Assembly (NCBI GenBank): GCA_934168365.1
Contig: CAKPNJ010000002.1
Span: forward strand, 1 to 64,000
DNA from: an uncultured Clostridia bacterium
GTDB taxonomy: Bacteria > Bacillota > Clostridia > TANB77 > CAG-508
Length of the DNA stretch: 64,000 nucleotides
Reading direction: 5' to 3'
The position numbers and the translations under genes were made by a program. How positions within the stretch are numbered: position 1 is the stretch's first letter; every line of letters starts with the position of its first letter. This document shows, piece after piece, positions 37,125 through 46,896 of this stretch. The notes beneath the pieces are model-generated. The model saw only the letters and a program-made list of their open reading frames with translations, made no database searches and had not been told where the DNA came from.

Positions 37125-37457
37125 TTATAATACATCTTTTATTGCTTCAGCAATTATTTTATTTACATCAGCAATCATAATATTAAACTTCACTTCTAAA
37201 TCAAAGTATTCTTTAATATCTTTATTTTCTACTAAAGTCATATACATCTCTTCTAGTTTTTTATTTTTTTCTTCATCTTTTGCCTCTCCTGCATATGCCA
37301 TTAGTTGAACTTCATATCTTAGTTTTTCAAAATCTTCTACTTTTTGCTTCTTTTCTGGATCATTGTGTATTTCGTCTTTTCTCTTTTTGTATAATTTGAA
37401 TTCTTCAGAATCTCTTATCTCTTGTGCTAAACGGTTTGCTGTATCATATACTTGCAT
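37125..37457 (-). CDS. YlbF/YmcA-family regulator
   Basis: A 110-residue all-helical protein with the family pattern ANRLAQEIRDSEEFKLYKK and DVNKIIAEAI near the end. In Bacillus such proteins form the Y-complex that affects RNA processing, competence and sporulation. It follows the glycosyltransferase gene closely. Confidence 0.8.
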   Translation of the reverse strand: MQVYDTANRLAQEIRDSEEFKLYKKRKDEIHNDPEKKQKVEDFEKLRYEVQLMAYAGEAKDEEKNKKLEEMYMTLVENKDIKEYFDLEVKFNIMIADVNKIIAEAIKDVL

Positions 37458-37475
37458 AATTTTTCCTCCTTATAT

Positions 37476-38768
37476 TTATGCATAAGCATGTTTCTTCTGA
37501 AAACTAAGTAAATTTGTAATTTCTGTTTCTGTGTTGCCTGCTTTTTTAGCCTTTTTCGCATTTTCTTGTGCAATTTCTTGTTTTTGTTTTTCAGCAACAG
37601 TTTTGCAAATTGCTTTTTCATATATATAATGTGTATCTTGAGCAATTTTAGTCCAGTTAAATTCTTCCTTAACTTTTTGTTTAGCCTTTTTAGCCATATT
37701 AGCAGCTAATTGTTTATCATATAATACTGTTAACACTGAATCTGCTATTGAATTTGGATTTCCTGCATAGCTTTTCATTCCATTTACTCCGTGGTCTACT
37801 ATTTCATCTAAACCACCAACATCTGAAACTACCGTTGGGACTCCTGCTAACATTCCTTCTAATGCAACAATTCCAAATGGTTCATATGTACTTGGAAATA
37901 CTGCTACATCAGCACATTTATATATTTTTTGTACTTGTTTTGAATTTAAGTATCCTGTAAAATATACCTTGTTTGCAATACCCATTGCTTCAGCCTGTGC
38001 TTTTAAATCATCTAGCATTCCACCTTTTCCTGCAATTACAAGTTTTACATCATTATATCCTTGTAATATTTTTGGCATTGCAGATATTAAATGTTGAATT
38101 CCTTTTTCATATACTAATCTTCCAACATATAGAATAATTTTTTCATTATCCATTGCATATTGTCTTCTAAATTCGTAATCTCTTTCAACTCCATTAAAGT
38201 TAGTTAAGTTAATTCCGTTTGGTATTACATTTATTTTATCAAAAGGAAGTCCAAATAGGCTTTGCACATGTCCTTTCATAAAATTACTGTTTACTATTAC
38301 TTCTGTTGCTTCATATGTTAATAACCATTCTGTGTCATTTATATATCTTTGTGATTCATCATGAATTCCAGAGTTTCTTCCTGCTTCTGTTGCATGTATT
38401 GTAGCAACTAATGGTATTTCAAAAGATTGTTTTAAAGTTTTAGCACTTGAGGCAACTAGCCAGTCATGTGCGTGTATAACATCAAACTTTCCATTTTTAT
38501 TTATTAGTTCTGTGGCTTTTGCTACCATATTGAAGTTTAATTGCAAAGTCCAGTCTATAAAGCTATTTGGATGTATCATATAGTTTTCTACACGATATAC
38601 TTCTACTCCTTTGTCATTTTCATACTCAGGCAAATCTCCTTCTTTATATGTAATAACTGTTACTTCATGTCCATCTTTTATTAATCTTTTTGATAAATCG
38701 TGTACTACTCTAGCAATTCCTCCTACTATTCTTGGTGGATATTCCCATGTTAACATCAATATTTTCAT
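37476..38768 (-). CDS. GT4-family glycosyltransferase (glycogen-synthase-like)
   Basis: A 430-residue enzyme beginning MKILMLTWEYPPRIVGGIAR. Contains YVGRLVYEKGIQHL, the sugar-nucleotide motif STYEPFGIVALEGMLAG and a Gly-rich acceptor loop. A C-terminal Lys/Ala/Glu-rich helix extends beyond the domain. It stands back to back with the DUF4912 and GH57 genes, a grouping known in Clostridia and Thermotogae and taken to make an alpha-glucan. Confidence 0.88.
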   Translation of the reverse strand: MKILMLTWEYPPRIVGGIARVVHDLSKRLIKDGHEVTVITYKEGDLPEYENDKGVEVYRVENYMIHPNSFIDWTLQLNFNMVAKATELINKNGKFDVIHAHDWLVASSAKTLKQSFEIPLVATIHATEAGRNSGIHDESQRYINDTEWLLTYEATEVIVNSNFMKGHVQSLFGLPFDKINVIPNGINLTNFNGVERDYEFRRQYAMDNEKIILYVGRLVYEKGIQHLISAMPKILQGYNDVKLVIAGKGGMLDDLKAQAEAMGIANKVYFTGYLNSKQVQKIYKCADVAVFPSTYEPFGIVALEGMLAGVPTVVSDVGGLDEIVDHGVNGMKSYAGNPNSIADSVLTVLYDKQLAANMAKKAKQKVKEEFNWTKIAQDTHYIYEKAICKTVAEKQKQEIAQENAKKAKKAGNTETEITNLLSFQKKHAYA

Positions 38769-38961
38769 TTTTATTTTTGCCCCTTCCTCATTTTCATCTT
38801 TTGAATTTTATGCTGTCTCTATTGTATATAATTTTGTGACAAAAGTAAACAATTTTTTACAAAAAATTTTATTATTTTTTTGCAATTTTCTCTTGAATTT
38901 ATTTGCGTTTTGATATAGTATAATATAGATATAAATGTTTGAAATATAAACGGAGGATAAG

Positions 38962-39804
38962 ATGCCAAAAAAAGCTAAAGAAGAAATAATTGAAGAGAAA
39001 AAAATAGGTACTAAGAAGCCTGCTAAAGCTACCACCTCAAAGGCTGTAGACAAAAAAAGTACTACTAAAAAAGCCAGTGCTAAGAAATCTACTGCTAAAA
39101 AAACTACAAGTTCAAAATCTGCTACAGCTAAAAAAGCTTCTACTAAAAAAAATACTACAGGTTCAAAAACAACTGCTAAGAAATCTACCACAAGAAAAAC
39201 AGCTACTAAGAAATCTTCTAGTAAAAAGTTACCTATTTTAGAATATTATGATTTACCTAATTTATACAATCAAACTATTGTAAAAATATTAGCACAAACT
39301 CCTACTATATTATTTGTATATTGGGATATTTCTGATGAAGATAGACAAATGTATTTAGAAAAATATGGAGAAGATTTTTTTAATAACACTATTCCATATT
39401 TAACAGTAACAAATCAAACTAAAAACTATTCTTTTGAAGTAGAAATAAATGATTATGCTAACAGTTGGTATATCAATATTCCAGATAGCGATTGCAAATA
39501 TGATGTGGTTTTATTTAGAAAGCCTAAAAATGCAGAAATTCATCAAGAAAATGTTTATATAACTTCTTCTAATGATTTACAAACACCTAATGATCATATT
39601 TTATTTGACAGCTTAGGAAAAACTGTATTTTTTAAAAATGTAAAAACTAATGAAATTACAGTAAAAGATACTTCTTCTTTATCATTTATGAATAACATTG
39701 GTAGAATATATAACATTTATGATTTATATAAAGAGATTTACAAAAATGAATTATTAGAAGACAAATTGAATGCACATTTAACTTCTTCTAAAATGTCTTC
39801 TTAA
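38962..39804 (+). CDS. DUF4912 protein with histone-like Lys/Ala/Thr tail
   Basis: A 280-residue protein. Residues 1-90 are low-complexity Lys, Ala, Thr and Ser repeats resembling a histone H1-like or bacterial DNA-condensing tail. Residues about 95-230 form the DUF4912 domain (PTILFVYWDISDE, WYINIPDSDCKYDV). Such domains sit beside alpha-glucan enzymes. The basic tail may bind nucleic acid or an anionic polymer; this is inference. CGGAGG precedes ATG. Confidence 0.8.
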   Translation: MPKKAKEEIIEEKKIGTKKPAKATTSKAVDKKSTTKKASAKKSTAKKTTSSKSATAKKASTKKNTTGSKTTAKKSTTRKTATKKSSSKKLPILEYYDLPNLYNQTIVKILAQTPTILFVYWDISDEDRQMYLEKYGEDFFNNTIPYLTVTNQTKNYSFEVEINDYANSWYINIPDSDCKYDVVLFRKPKNAEIHQENVYITSSNDLQTPNDHILFDSLGKTVFFKNVKTNEITVKDTSSLSFMNNIGRIYNIYDLYKEIYKNELLEDKLNAHLTSSKMSS

Positions 39805-39818
39805 GATTGGAGAAAATA

Positions 39819-41417
39819 ATGACTAAAGAAAAAGGCTATGTTAGTTTTGTACTACATGCTCATTTGCCTTTTATACATCATCCTGAAAGTGAAGATTACC
39901 TAGAGGAACAATGGTTATATGAGGCAATTTCAGAGACTTACTTACCTTTATTAACAAACTTTGGAAAATTAGAGAAGGAAAAAGTTGACTTTAGAATAAC
40001 AATGTCACTTACTCCTCCTCTTTTAAATATGTTTGATAATAAGCTATTGCAAAAAAGATATATTAAATATTTGAATACTCATATTGAACTTGCTAAAAAA
40101 GAAATAGAAAGAACTAAGGATAATGCAAAAGAAAATGAACTTGCTCATTATTATTTTAACCGCTATTCTAATGATTTGCATTTATTTAAAGAGATATATA
40201 ATTGTAACTTAATTGAAGCTTTTAAGCATTTTCAAGACATTGGAGTTTTGGAAATTATAACTTGTGGTGCAACGCATGGTTATTTCCCTATTTTATATGT
40301 AAATGAAAAAACTGTAAGAGCACAAATAGCAGTCGGTGTTCAAACATATAAAAAGTATTTTGGTAAAACACCTAATGGAATATGGCTTCCTGAGTGTGGA
40401 TATATTCCTGAGGCTGATAAATATTTAAAAGAATTTGGAATTAAATATATAATTACCGAAACACATGGTATTTTATATGCTAACCCTACACCTATTTATG
40501 GTACTTTTGCTCCAATTGTTTCACCAGAAGGTATTATTGCTTTTGGTAGAGATATTGAATCTTCAAGGCAAGTATGGAGCTCTATCAATGGTTACCCTGG
40601 TGACTTTAATTACAGAGAATTTTACAGAGATATTGGATATGACGCTCCTTATGATTATATTAAACCATATATTGCTTCAAATGGAGTTAGAGTTCATACT
40701 GGTATAAAATATTATAGAATTACTGGTAAAGACTGTGAGAAAGATTACTACAATGTTCAATGGGCTCAAGATAGTGTTGAAAAACAAGCTGGGCATTTCT
40801 TTGATAGTAGAGTAAAACAAATTGACGAATTATCAAAATTAACTTCTAACCCTCCTATTATCACTTGTCCTTATGATGCAGAGTTGTATGGTCACTGGTG
40901 GTATGAGGGCCCAGACTGGTTATATGTTCTATTTAAAAAGATTTACTATGATAAGTGTAATTTTAAGCTAATTACTCCTAGCGAATATATTGATAAATAC
41001 CCTTCTATGCAAGTATGTATGCCTTGCCGTTCTAGCTGGGGTGCTAATGGTTATAGTGAGGTTTGGTTGAATCATACAAATGATTATGCTCACAAATATT
41101 TGCACGATATTGGTAATAAAATGGTTGAACTTGCCAATAGGTTTCCAAATGAAAAAGATAAAACTAAAAAGAAAGCTTTAAATCAATGTGCTAGAGAAGT
41201 ATTGTTAGCTCAAAGTAGTGATTGGTTGTTTATTATTACAAACGGAACTATGGTAGATTATGCTAAAAAGCGTATTAAAGATCATATTGGTAGATTTAAT
41301 AGGTTATATGATGGGCTTATGAATGATAAAATTGATGAGGAATATATCGAATTCTTAAAAGATATTGCTAAAAAAGACTGTATATTCCCTGAAATTGATT
41401 ATATGATTTATAAATAA
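39819..41417 (+). CDS. GH57 1,4-alpha-glucan branching enzyme
   Basis: A 532-residue glycoside hydrolase family 57 enzyme with DUF1957 C-terminal domain. Motifs: FVLHAHLPFIHHPE at the start, the nucleophile Glu in IWLPECGY, the acid Asp in CPYDAELYGHWWYEG, and the helical end AREVLLAQSSDWLF. ATG follows TTGGAG, 14 bases after DUF4912. Together with the GT4 gene it would build or remodel branched storage glucan. Confidence 0.92.
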   Translation: MTKEKGYVSFVLHAHLPFIHHPESEDYLEEQWLYEAISETYLPLLTNFGKLEKEKVDFRITMSLTPPLLNMFDNKLLQKRYIKYLNTHIELAKKEIERTKDNAKENELAHYYFNRYSNDLHLFKEIYNCNLIEAFKHFQDIGVLEIITCGATHGYFPILYVNEKTVRAQIAVGVQTYKKYFGKTPNGIWLPECGYIPEADKYLKEFGIKYIITETHGILYANPTPIYGTFAPIVSPEGIIAFGRDIESSRQVWSSINGYPGDFNYREFYRDIGYDAPYDYIKPYIASNGVRVHTGIKYYRITGKDCEKDYYNVQWAQDSVEKQAGHFFDSRVKQIDELSKLTSNPPIITCPYDAELYGHWWYEGPDWLYVLFKKIYYDKCNFKLITPSEYIDKYPSMQVCMPCRSSWGANGYSEVWLNHTNDYAHKYLHDIGNKMVELANRFPNEKDKTKKKALNQCAREVLLAQSSDWLFIITNGTMVDYAKKRIKDHIGRFNRLYDGLMNDKIDEEYIEFLKDIAKKDCIFPEIDYMIYK

Positions 41418-41443
41418 GAAAAAGTGGCTTTCGCCACTTTTCT
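41417..41443. terminator. Bidirectional terminator
   Basis: AAGTGGC-TTTC-GCCACTT with flanking A and T runs between the convergent GH57 and GT2 genes. Confidence 0.9.
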
Positions 41444-42414
41444 TATTTATTTAAATGCTCGTTTGTTTCTTTTGTTTCGTTATATCTTTCAATAAAGTAT
41501 AAAGGTCTGTGTTTGCTTTCATTAAATGTTCTTCCTAAATACTCTCCTATAATTCCTAAGAATATTAGTTGAATTCCTCCTAAGAATAATATAACTACCA
41601 TTAGTGATGCATAGCCAGGTACATCCACGCCTGTTACTATTGTTTTTATAATTATATATATCATATAAATAAATCCAATAACTGAAACTCCACATCCTAT
41701 AAGTGCTGCCCATCTTAATGGCGATGTTGTAAATGATGTAATTCCGTCAATCGATAAGTCAATTAGTTTTCCGTAGTTCCATTTAGTTTGTCCAGCTGCT
41801 CTAGGATCTCTATCGTATAGAATTTCTTTTTTGTTATATCCTATTATACTGAATAAGCCTTTTGTATATCTTTGATTTTCTCTCATTGACTTTAATGCTT
41901 CTACACAACGTCTATCTAGTAGTCTAAAATCTCCTGTATCTTTTTGTATTTCAATTCTTGTAAAGCCTTGTAATACTCTATAATACATTTTAGAAGTGAA
42001 CTTTTTAAGCCAAGTTTCTCCTTCTCTAGATTTTCTTTTTGCGTATACATCATCATAGCCTTCTTCCCAGTATTTTATCATTTCTGGAATTAGCTCGGGT
42101 GGATCTTGTAAGTCTGCATCAATTATAACTACTGCATCGCCTTTACAATAATCTAAACCTGCTATCATTGCTGTTTCTTTACCAAAATTTCTAGATAGGT
42201 TTAGATAACAAAATCTTTTATCCTTTTCTCTTAACTCTTGCATAATCTCAAAAGTTTTGTCTTTACTTCCATCATTTACTAATAATACTTCAAAGTCATA
42301 ATTAGTATTTTCATTCATTAGTTTTTCTAGTCTATCATATAATAAATGTAAAACTTCTTGTTCATTATATGCTGGTACTAATATTGTGACTAACTTCTTT
42401 TTTTCTTGTTCCAT
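41443..42414 (-). CDS. GT2 polyprenyl-phosphate glycosyltransferase (GtrB/DPM1-like)
   Basis: A 323-residue protein. N-terminal GT2 domain with TILVPAYNEQEVL and the metal-binding DADLQDPPE, ending in two membrane helices (about 235-255 and 268-292). Likely moves a sugar to undecaprenyl phosphate for surface glycans. Confidence 0.9.
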   Translation of the reverse strand: MEQEKKKLVTILVPAYNEQEVLHLLYDRLEKLMNENTNYDFEVLLVNDGSKDKTFEIMQELREKDKRFCYLNLSRNFGKETAMIAGLDYCKGDAVVIIDADLQDPPELIPEMIKYWEEGYDDVYAKRKSREGETWLKKFTSKMYYRVLQGFTRIEIQKDTGDFRLLDRRCVEALKSMRENQRYTKGLFSIIGYNKKEILYDRDPRAAGQTKWNYGKLIDLSIDGITSFTTSPLRWAALIGCGVSVIGFIYMIYIIIKTIVTGVDVPGYASLMVVILFLGGIQLIFLGIIGEYLGRTFNESKHRPLYFIERYNETKETNEHLNK

Positions 42415-42475
42415 AATAACCTCCGATTATTTTGATACTATAGTTATATCACATTTTTCGAAAATAGTAAATAGG

Positions 42476-43327
42476 TTATTTGTTATGGCTTATTTTTGCG
42501 TTATTTAGTATTTTATATGTTTTACATATATCACAATCTTTGCATATAGTTGCTCTTCCTTCAAAGATTAGTTTTAAAGTGTTTATAAACTCGTCTTCTT
42601 CGTCAATTAAATGTATTTCAATTCTTCTTGGTAAAAGGCATAATAATGTGTTTAGTGCAAAATCATTAGATGAAAAAGAAATATCTGATAAATATTTTGC
42701 ATTATATATATTTTCCGAAACAGATACTATATTTCCTTTTTCATCTAATAAAATTGATTCTCCATTTATATAAATCAAATGCAATAAATTATATTCTGGC
42801 ACTTTTGATTCAACATACACTCTAAGCAAACTAATAAATTCTCTGTATTCTTTTTCTATAATAAACTGATTTACTCCATTGTCTACTATTTCGTCTAAAT
42901 ATTCTAGATATGCTTTTAATCTAAAATATACAAAACCATCTAAAATCATAGCTTTATTTTCTTTGACATATTCTTTTATATTTTTATTATCAAGTAATTT
43001 CGTGGTATATGCTTCTGGTTCTATTAGTTGCATACAATTTTCTAATATTTTGTTTTTTTCATATTCATCAAAATAGAAATAGTTGTAATTTATAAGTTGT
43101 TTCAACATTTTCTCCTCATAAAACTCTATCACTACTTCTCCTATTAGCTCGGTTAAAAAATCATAAAATTTATTGTTGTTATTTCCTACATAGTGAATAG
43201 TTATATTTCTATATATCTTGAATTGATTTTGAGAATATATTAAATTTTCAAAATCAATTTCTTGAATTCTATTTAGTAGATAATTTAATATTTGGGTATT
43301 ATTAGTTTTAAAGCAAAATGATTTCAT
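42476..43327 (-). CDS. ytxC: Sporulation protein YtxC
   Basis: A 283-residue helical protein matching the YtxC family (EKMLKQLI, DGFVYFRLKAYLEYLDEIVD, QFIIEKEYREFISLLRVYV). The family is confined to spore formers; its role is not known. Ends with a Cys-rich CKDCDICK segment. Confidence 0.85.
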   Translation of the reverse strand: MKSFCFKTNNTQILNYLLNRIQEIDFENLIYSQNQFKIYRNITIHYVGNNNNKFYDFLTELIGEVVIEFYEEKMLKQLINYNYFYFDEYEKNKILENCMQLIEPEAYTTKLLDNKNIKEYVKENKAMILDGFVYFRLKAYLEYLDEIVDNGVNQFIIEKEYREFISLLRVYVESKVPEYNLLHLIYINGESILLDEKGNIVSVSENIYNAKYLSDISFSSNDFALNTLLCLLPRRIEIHLIDEEDEFINTLKLIFEGRATICKDCDICKTYKILNNAKISHNK

Positions 43328-43424
43328 TTGATTTTTAGCTCCTCTCTACAATATTATCCACTAAAAACTTGTTAGATATACATATTTTATTCTAAATGAC
43401 TTCAATTGGTAACATGTTCCAAAT

Positions 43425-43772
43425 TTATTTATTACGAAATCTGCAATATATTCCTTCTTTTAAGTTATATACATTCAAATATCCTAATTGCCATAAAATT
43501 TGTTGAGCTTGTTTGCTACGAATACCACATGAGCAATATACAATTATTGTTGTTCTTTTATTTGGTATTCTAATTTGAATTTCATTTTGTAAATTGTATA
43601 AATCAATGTTTATAGCATTTGGTAAGTGTTCTTCATCATACTCTTGATGACTTCTAACATCTAGCAATACTCCATTAGTTTGTCTTAGAATTTCTTGTGC
43701 TTGTTTATAATTTACTTCCATATCATATATGCTTCGATAAAGAATTTCTTTTATTCTTCCCAATATTTTCAC
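43425..43772 (-). CDS. Rhodanese-like sulfurtransferase
   Basis: About 115 residues. The rhodanese domain has GVLLDVRSHQEYDEEHLPNA and the active-site loop VYCSCGIRSKQA (Cys). The GTG after GAAAGG is chosen as start, since upstream codons would run through a terminator hairpin. Confidence 0.85.
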   Translation of the reverse strand: MKILGRIKEILYRSIYDMEVNYKQAQEILRQTNGVLLDVRSHQEYDEEHLPNAINIDLYNLQNEIQIRIPNKRTTIIVYCSCGIRSKQAQQILWQLGYLNVYNLKEGIYCRFRNK

Positions 43773-43789
43773 TTTCCTTTCAAATAAAA

Positions 43790-43825
43790 AAACAATATTC
43801 ATACTATATTTTATGAATATTGTTT
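43790..43825 (-). terminator. Terminator
   Basis: AAACAATATTCAT and ATGAATATTGTTT pair perfectly; followed by T-rich DNA on the minus strand. Ends the SecDF-like unit before the rhodanese gene. Confidence 0.8.
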
Positions 43826-43834
43826 TATTTTGGT

Positions 43835-44503
43835 TTATTTTTTGTCTGCTAATTTAGCAATTTTTAATTGTTTTTCTTTTATCATTGTTATAGTTACAAT
43901 AGATACTGCATAAACTATTAGCCCTATTGGTGCAACAAATCTATTTACAGGTATTCTGCAAATAACTAGAATACTTGCATACACTAGTTCTGGTACTATT
44001 ATAGCTAATAAGTATTTTCCTATTGTTTTAAAACTTCCTAATTTCATATATCTAATAAATGCATATATTAGAATAATAATAGTGCTTATTGCAACTGGCA
44101 TAATATATGGTTTTAAAATACTTGTAAGTTTTTCTCTAGGTTCATATTTAATAACTATATCATCGGTAGTATTTTCTATTCCATATTTTTCATTTATCTT
44201 TGTGTTTAATTGTTCTACTAAGTCTTTTAACTCTGCATTTATATTGTTTACATCTTTTTGCTTTATTGTAATTACTGCCATGTCTTTATAGACTTCCACT
44301 TTTTGTATTACAATTTCGTCTGTCCCAAATACTTCTTTTGCAATTTGTTTTACATCGTCATTTTCAAATTCTTTTTGTATATATACATATAGTCGTACAT
44401 TTTCTGTATACATAGTGTCTACTTTAAATCCTTTTACACATGTCATAATTACTCCAGCTACTATAATTAAAGCTAACAATATATAAATAATTTTTTTGCT
44501 CAT
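43835..44503 (-). CDS. SecF-like membrane protein (divergent)
   Basis: A 222-residue protein: N-terminal membrane helix, outer domain of about 100 residues, then three or four helices. This is about half a SecDF unit and lies right after the SecD-like gene, where secF is expected. Key SecF motifs are not obvious, so the assignment rests on layout and context. Confidence 0.5.
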   Translation of the reverse strand: MSKKIIYILLALIIVAGVIMTCVKGFKVDTMYTENVRLYVYIQKEFENDDVKQIAKEVFGTDEIVIQKVEVYKDMAVITIKQKDVNNINAELKDLVEQLNTKINEKYGIENTTDDIVIKYEPREKLTSILKPYIMPVAISTIIILIYAFIRYMKLGSFKTIGKYLLAIIVPELVYASILVICRIPVNRFVAPIGLIVYAVSIVTITMIKEKQLKIAKLADKK

Positions 44504-44550
44504 TTTTTATCACATTCCTTTACTATAATTTTAATAATGTTAAATAACAA

Positions 44551-45900
44551 CTATTTTGTGAATAATAATGGTCTTGTAAGAATAACGTTATATAGCATTA
44601 TTAAAACAATTCCCCAAAACATTGTCATTCCAAAGCTATAAATTGGTAACCAATTTATAAAGCTAAAAATAATTGTTGTAATTGCTATTGGGATTAGTAT
44701 AAATAAGAATTTAGTAAATCCTTGGTTATAATTAAAGTCATTTTCTTGTTTCTTTACTTCATTTAGTAAATATACTATAAATGCATAATTCATAGCTATT
44801 GATATCAAAATTCCTGCCATTCCTTCTATAGATACTACCACATTTGTTAGTCTAATAATTATTAACAACGAAGCAATATATCCTATAAAACTAATTGTTG
44901 CTAATATTCCTTTTGTTTTATATTTAATTATTAAGAATATTACTGCAACAAATATTAGTATTGATACAATTATTGCTGGTATTAAGAATGTTTTGTCACT
45001 AACATCTGGTAATATATAACGGTTATCATCTACAGTATAAGCTAATGGTAAATTCCCTGTATTTAATAATGTTGCTAAATTATTAGCTTCTTGCACATAA
45101 CTTCTCAAGTCTTCCCCTTTAGAAGTTGCTGTACCAAATGATAGTTGCATTATTCCGTTAGAAATTTCTTCTGCAAAATAAGTGCTAAGCAATGTTGTGT
45201 CATCTATTTTGATACTAATTTTCTTTGTTGTCTCATTTCCTTCTTCATCTGTAGTTTTTACAAATGTGCTAGAAATGTCTTTTAATTTTTGTGTTCCTTC
45301 TTTATTAAATTGAATTGTCAAATAAACAGTTACTCCACTTTCAGTAGAATTATATCCTACTTGTACTTGTTTTATATCACTATTATTCATTAACACATTA
45401 TCTTGTTCGTCAACAACATTGAAATTTCCTCTGATAGCAATATATTGTAACACCATATCTGTATTACTATCTTCCGGTATTTTAACTACTATGTTGCCGT
45501 TTTCTTCATTTTGTTTTAATTCATAATAGTCAACTGCTTTTTTTAAGTTTAAGTTTGTATCTACTGCTTTTATGTTTTTTAGTCTTTCTTCTATTATATC
45601 TTTTGCTTGTTTGTAATTTGTTGTTGTTAATAGTTCTGTTGGATTTATAGGTTCTTCTTTTTTAGTAGTTCCCTCTCCTTCTTCTGTTACTACATTACCA
45701 TCTTTATCATAAATAACTGTATTGGTAGTTGTATTTACTATCAATGCAATATTTCTTGTACCCGATAAATCTGCTCCTAGTTTAAATTCTGGTAAGATAT
45801 TTTCTACAAATTTAGTCTTTTGTATAAAGATTCCTCCAAATGAGATTAGTGCTAATAAAATTATTATTAAAATTATTAGTGTTCTTTTTAGTGCTTTCAT
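44551..45900 (-). CDS. secD: SecD-like protein translocase component (divergent)
   Basis: A 449-residue protein: first helix, LGADLSGTRNIAL in place of the usual LGLDLKGG, a large outer domain with ISNGIMQLSFG, then about five membrane helices typical of SecD/RND proteins. SecDF uses the proton gradient to pull exported proteins across the membrane. Divergence from the canonical motif is notable. Confidence 0.7.
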   Translation of the reverse strand: MKALKRTLIILIIILLALISFGGIFIQKTKFVENILPEFKLGADLSGTRNIALIVNTTTNTVIYDKDGNVVTEEGEGTTKKEEPINPTELLTTTNYKQAKDIIEERLKNIKAVDTNLNLKKAVDYYELKQNEENGNIVVKIPEDSNTDMVLQYIAIRGNFNVVDEQDNVLMNNSDIKQVQVGYNSTESGVTVYLTIQFNKEGTQKLKDISSTFVKTTDEEGNETTKKISIKIDDTTLLSTYFAEEISNGIMQLSFGTATSKGEDLRSYVQEANNLATLLNTGNLPLAYTVDDNRYILPDVSDKTFLIPAIIVSILIFVAVIFLIIKYKTKGILATISFIGYIASLLIIIRLTNVVVSIEGMAGILISIAMNYAFIVYLLNEVKKQENDFNYNQGFTKFLFILIPIAITTIIFSFINWLPIYSFGMTMFWGIVLIMLYNVILTRPLLFTK

Positions 45901-45993
45901 TTTCTTTCATTTCCTTTCTTTATTTGTTGTTTTTTGTACTTTGACGAAATTTTAATATATTTTGACGAAGTAAGATGTTGATTATTTTTTTGC

Positions 45994-46117
45994 AATTTTA
46001 AAAAGAATTAGTATATTGCGAGGAAAAGTGCATTAAAAAGGCAAGGGCGCATACGCTGGTATGTAACCGCGTTTTTAATGTACTTTGACGAAGCAAGATG
46101 CTGATTATTTTTAAAAT
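45994..46117. repeat. Structured intergenic element, copy 2
   Basis: About 124 bases abutting the HD-hydrolase stop. Outer inverted repeat ATTTTAAAAA/TTTTTAAAAT, inner stem CATTAAAAA/TTTTTAATG, same CGCGGTTACATAC...GTATGCGCCCTT core and the same AGCATCTTGCTTCGT segment as copy 1. A partial third copy (GACGAAGTAAGATGTTGATT) lies next to it at 45964-45990. Confidence 0.6.
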
Positions 46118-46777
46118 TTAGAGTAATTTGGTATCATTAATAACCAACTCAAACCAAATTCCTAAATACTTAGCTGCATATTTGCTCATCATAGTTCTGT
46201 CCATAAATATTTCAAAGTAATCTAATACTGGTGATATTTTAGTATCAATTGTTAAATCTAATATAACTTTTCTATTTTCTTTATCTATTATAAACTTTGA
46301 GTCTGTAACTGCATAATTAACTTTATCATGTTTATCAAATGTAGAGATATTTTTGTTTACCACTCTACTACGATGTGCATCAGACTTGTCCGCTAATATT
46401 AAAGCTGCTGATATATCACTTACTGCAGTTCCAGTTTGTTCATCATGATTTCCTATTGCCATCATTATTTCGGTTCTTTGTTCAACATTCATTCCCATAT
46501 CTTTTAATATTTGATATGCAAGTATTGCTCCTGTATGAGCATGATCCACCCTGTTTATACAGTTTCCTATGTCATGCATATAACCAGCAATTTTGGCAAG
46601 TTCTATTCTTTCCTCAGGATAGTCTAGTGTTTGTAACAGTTCTCCTGCACGTTGTGATACTATACTCATATGTCTTACTGAATGTTCTGTATATCCTAAT
46701 GCATTTAACTGCTTCTGTGAACTTAATATCAATTGAGTCAGTTCTTCATTTTTCTTTACATCTTCTAAAGTAATCAA
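46118..46777 (-). CDS. HD-domain phosphohydrolase
   Basis: A 219-residue protein. HD residues: EHSVRHM, AGYMHDIGN, GNHDE and LADKSDAH. TTG start after GGAGG. Such proteins cleave nucleotides or cyclic dinucleotides; the substrate is not evident. Confidence 0.85.
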   Translation of the reverse strand: MITLEDVKKNEELTQLILSSQKQLNALGYTEHSVRHMSIVSQRAGELLQTLDYPEERIELAKIAGYMHDIGNCINRVDHAHTGAILAYQILKDMGMNVEQRTEIMMAIGNHDEQTGTAVSDISAALILADKSDAHRSRVVNKNISTFDKHDKVNYAVTDSKFIIDKENRKVILDLTIDTKISPVLDYFEIFMDRTMMSKYAAKYLGIWFELVINDTKLL

Positions 46778-46896
46778 TTAGTTTCCTCCTACTGTATAAT
46801 TTACCCTTAAATTTTATATTAAAACAAAAAAAATAGCAACTATTTTTTAGAATTTCTTCTTAAAAATTATTGCCATTTTTCGACTTTATTCACAAT

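Noticed and set aside
37427..37645. Short Lys-rich minus-strand frame
   Set aside because: Out-of-frame shadow of the GT4 glycosyltransferase C-terminus.
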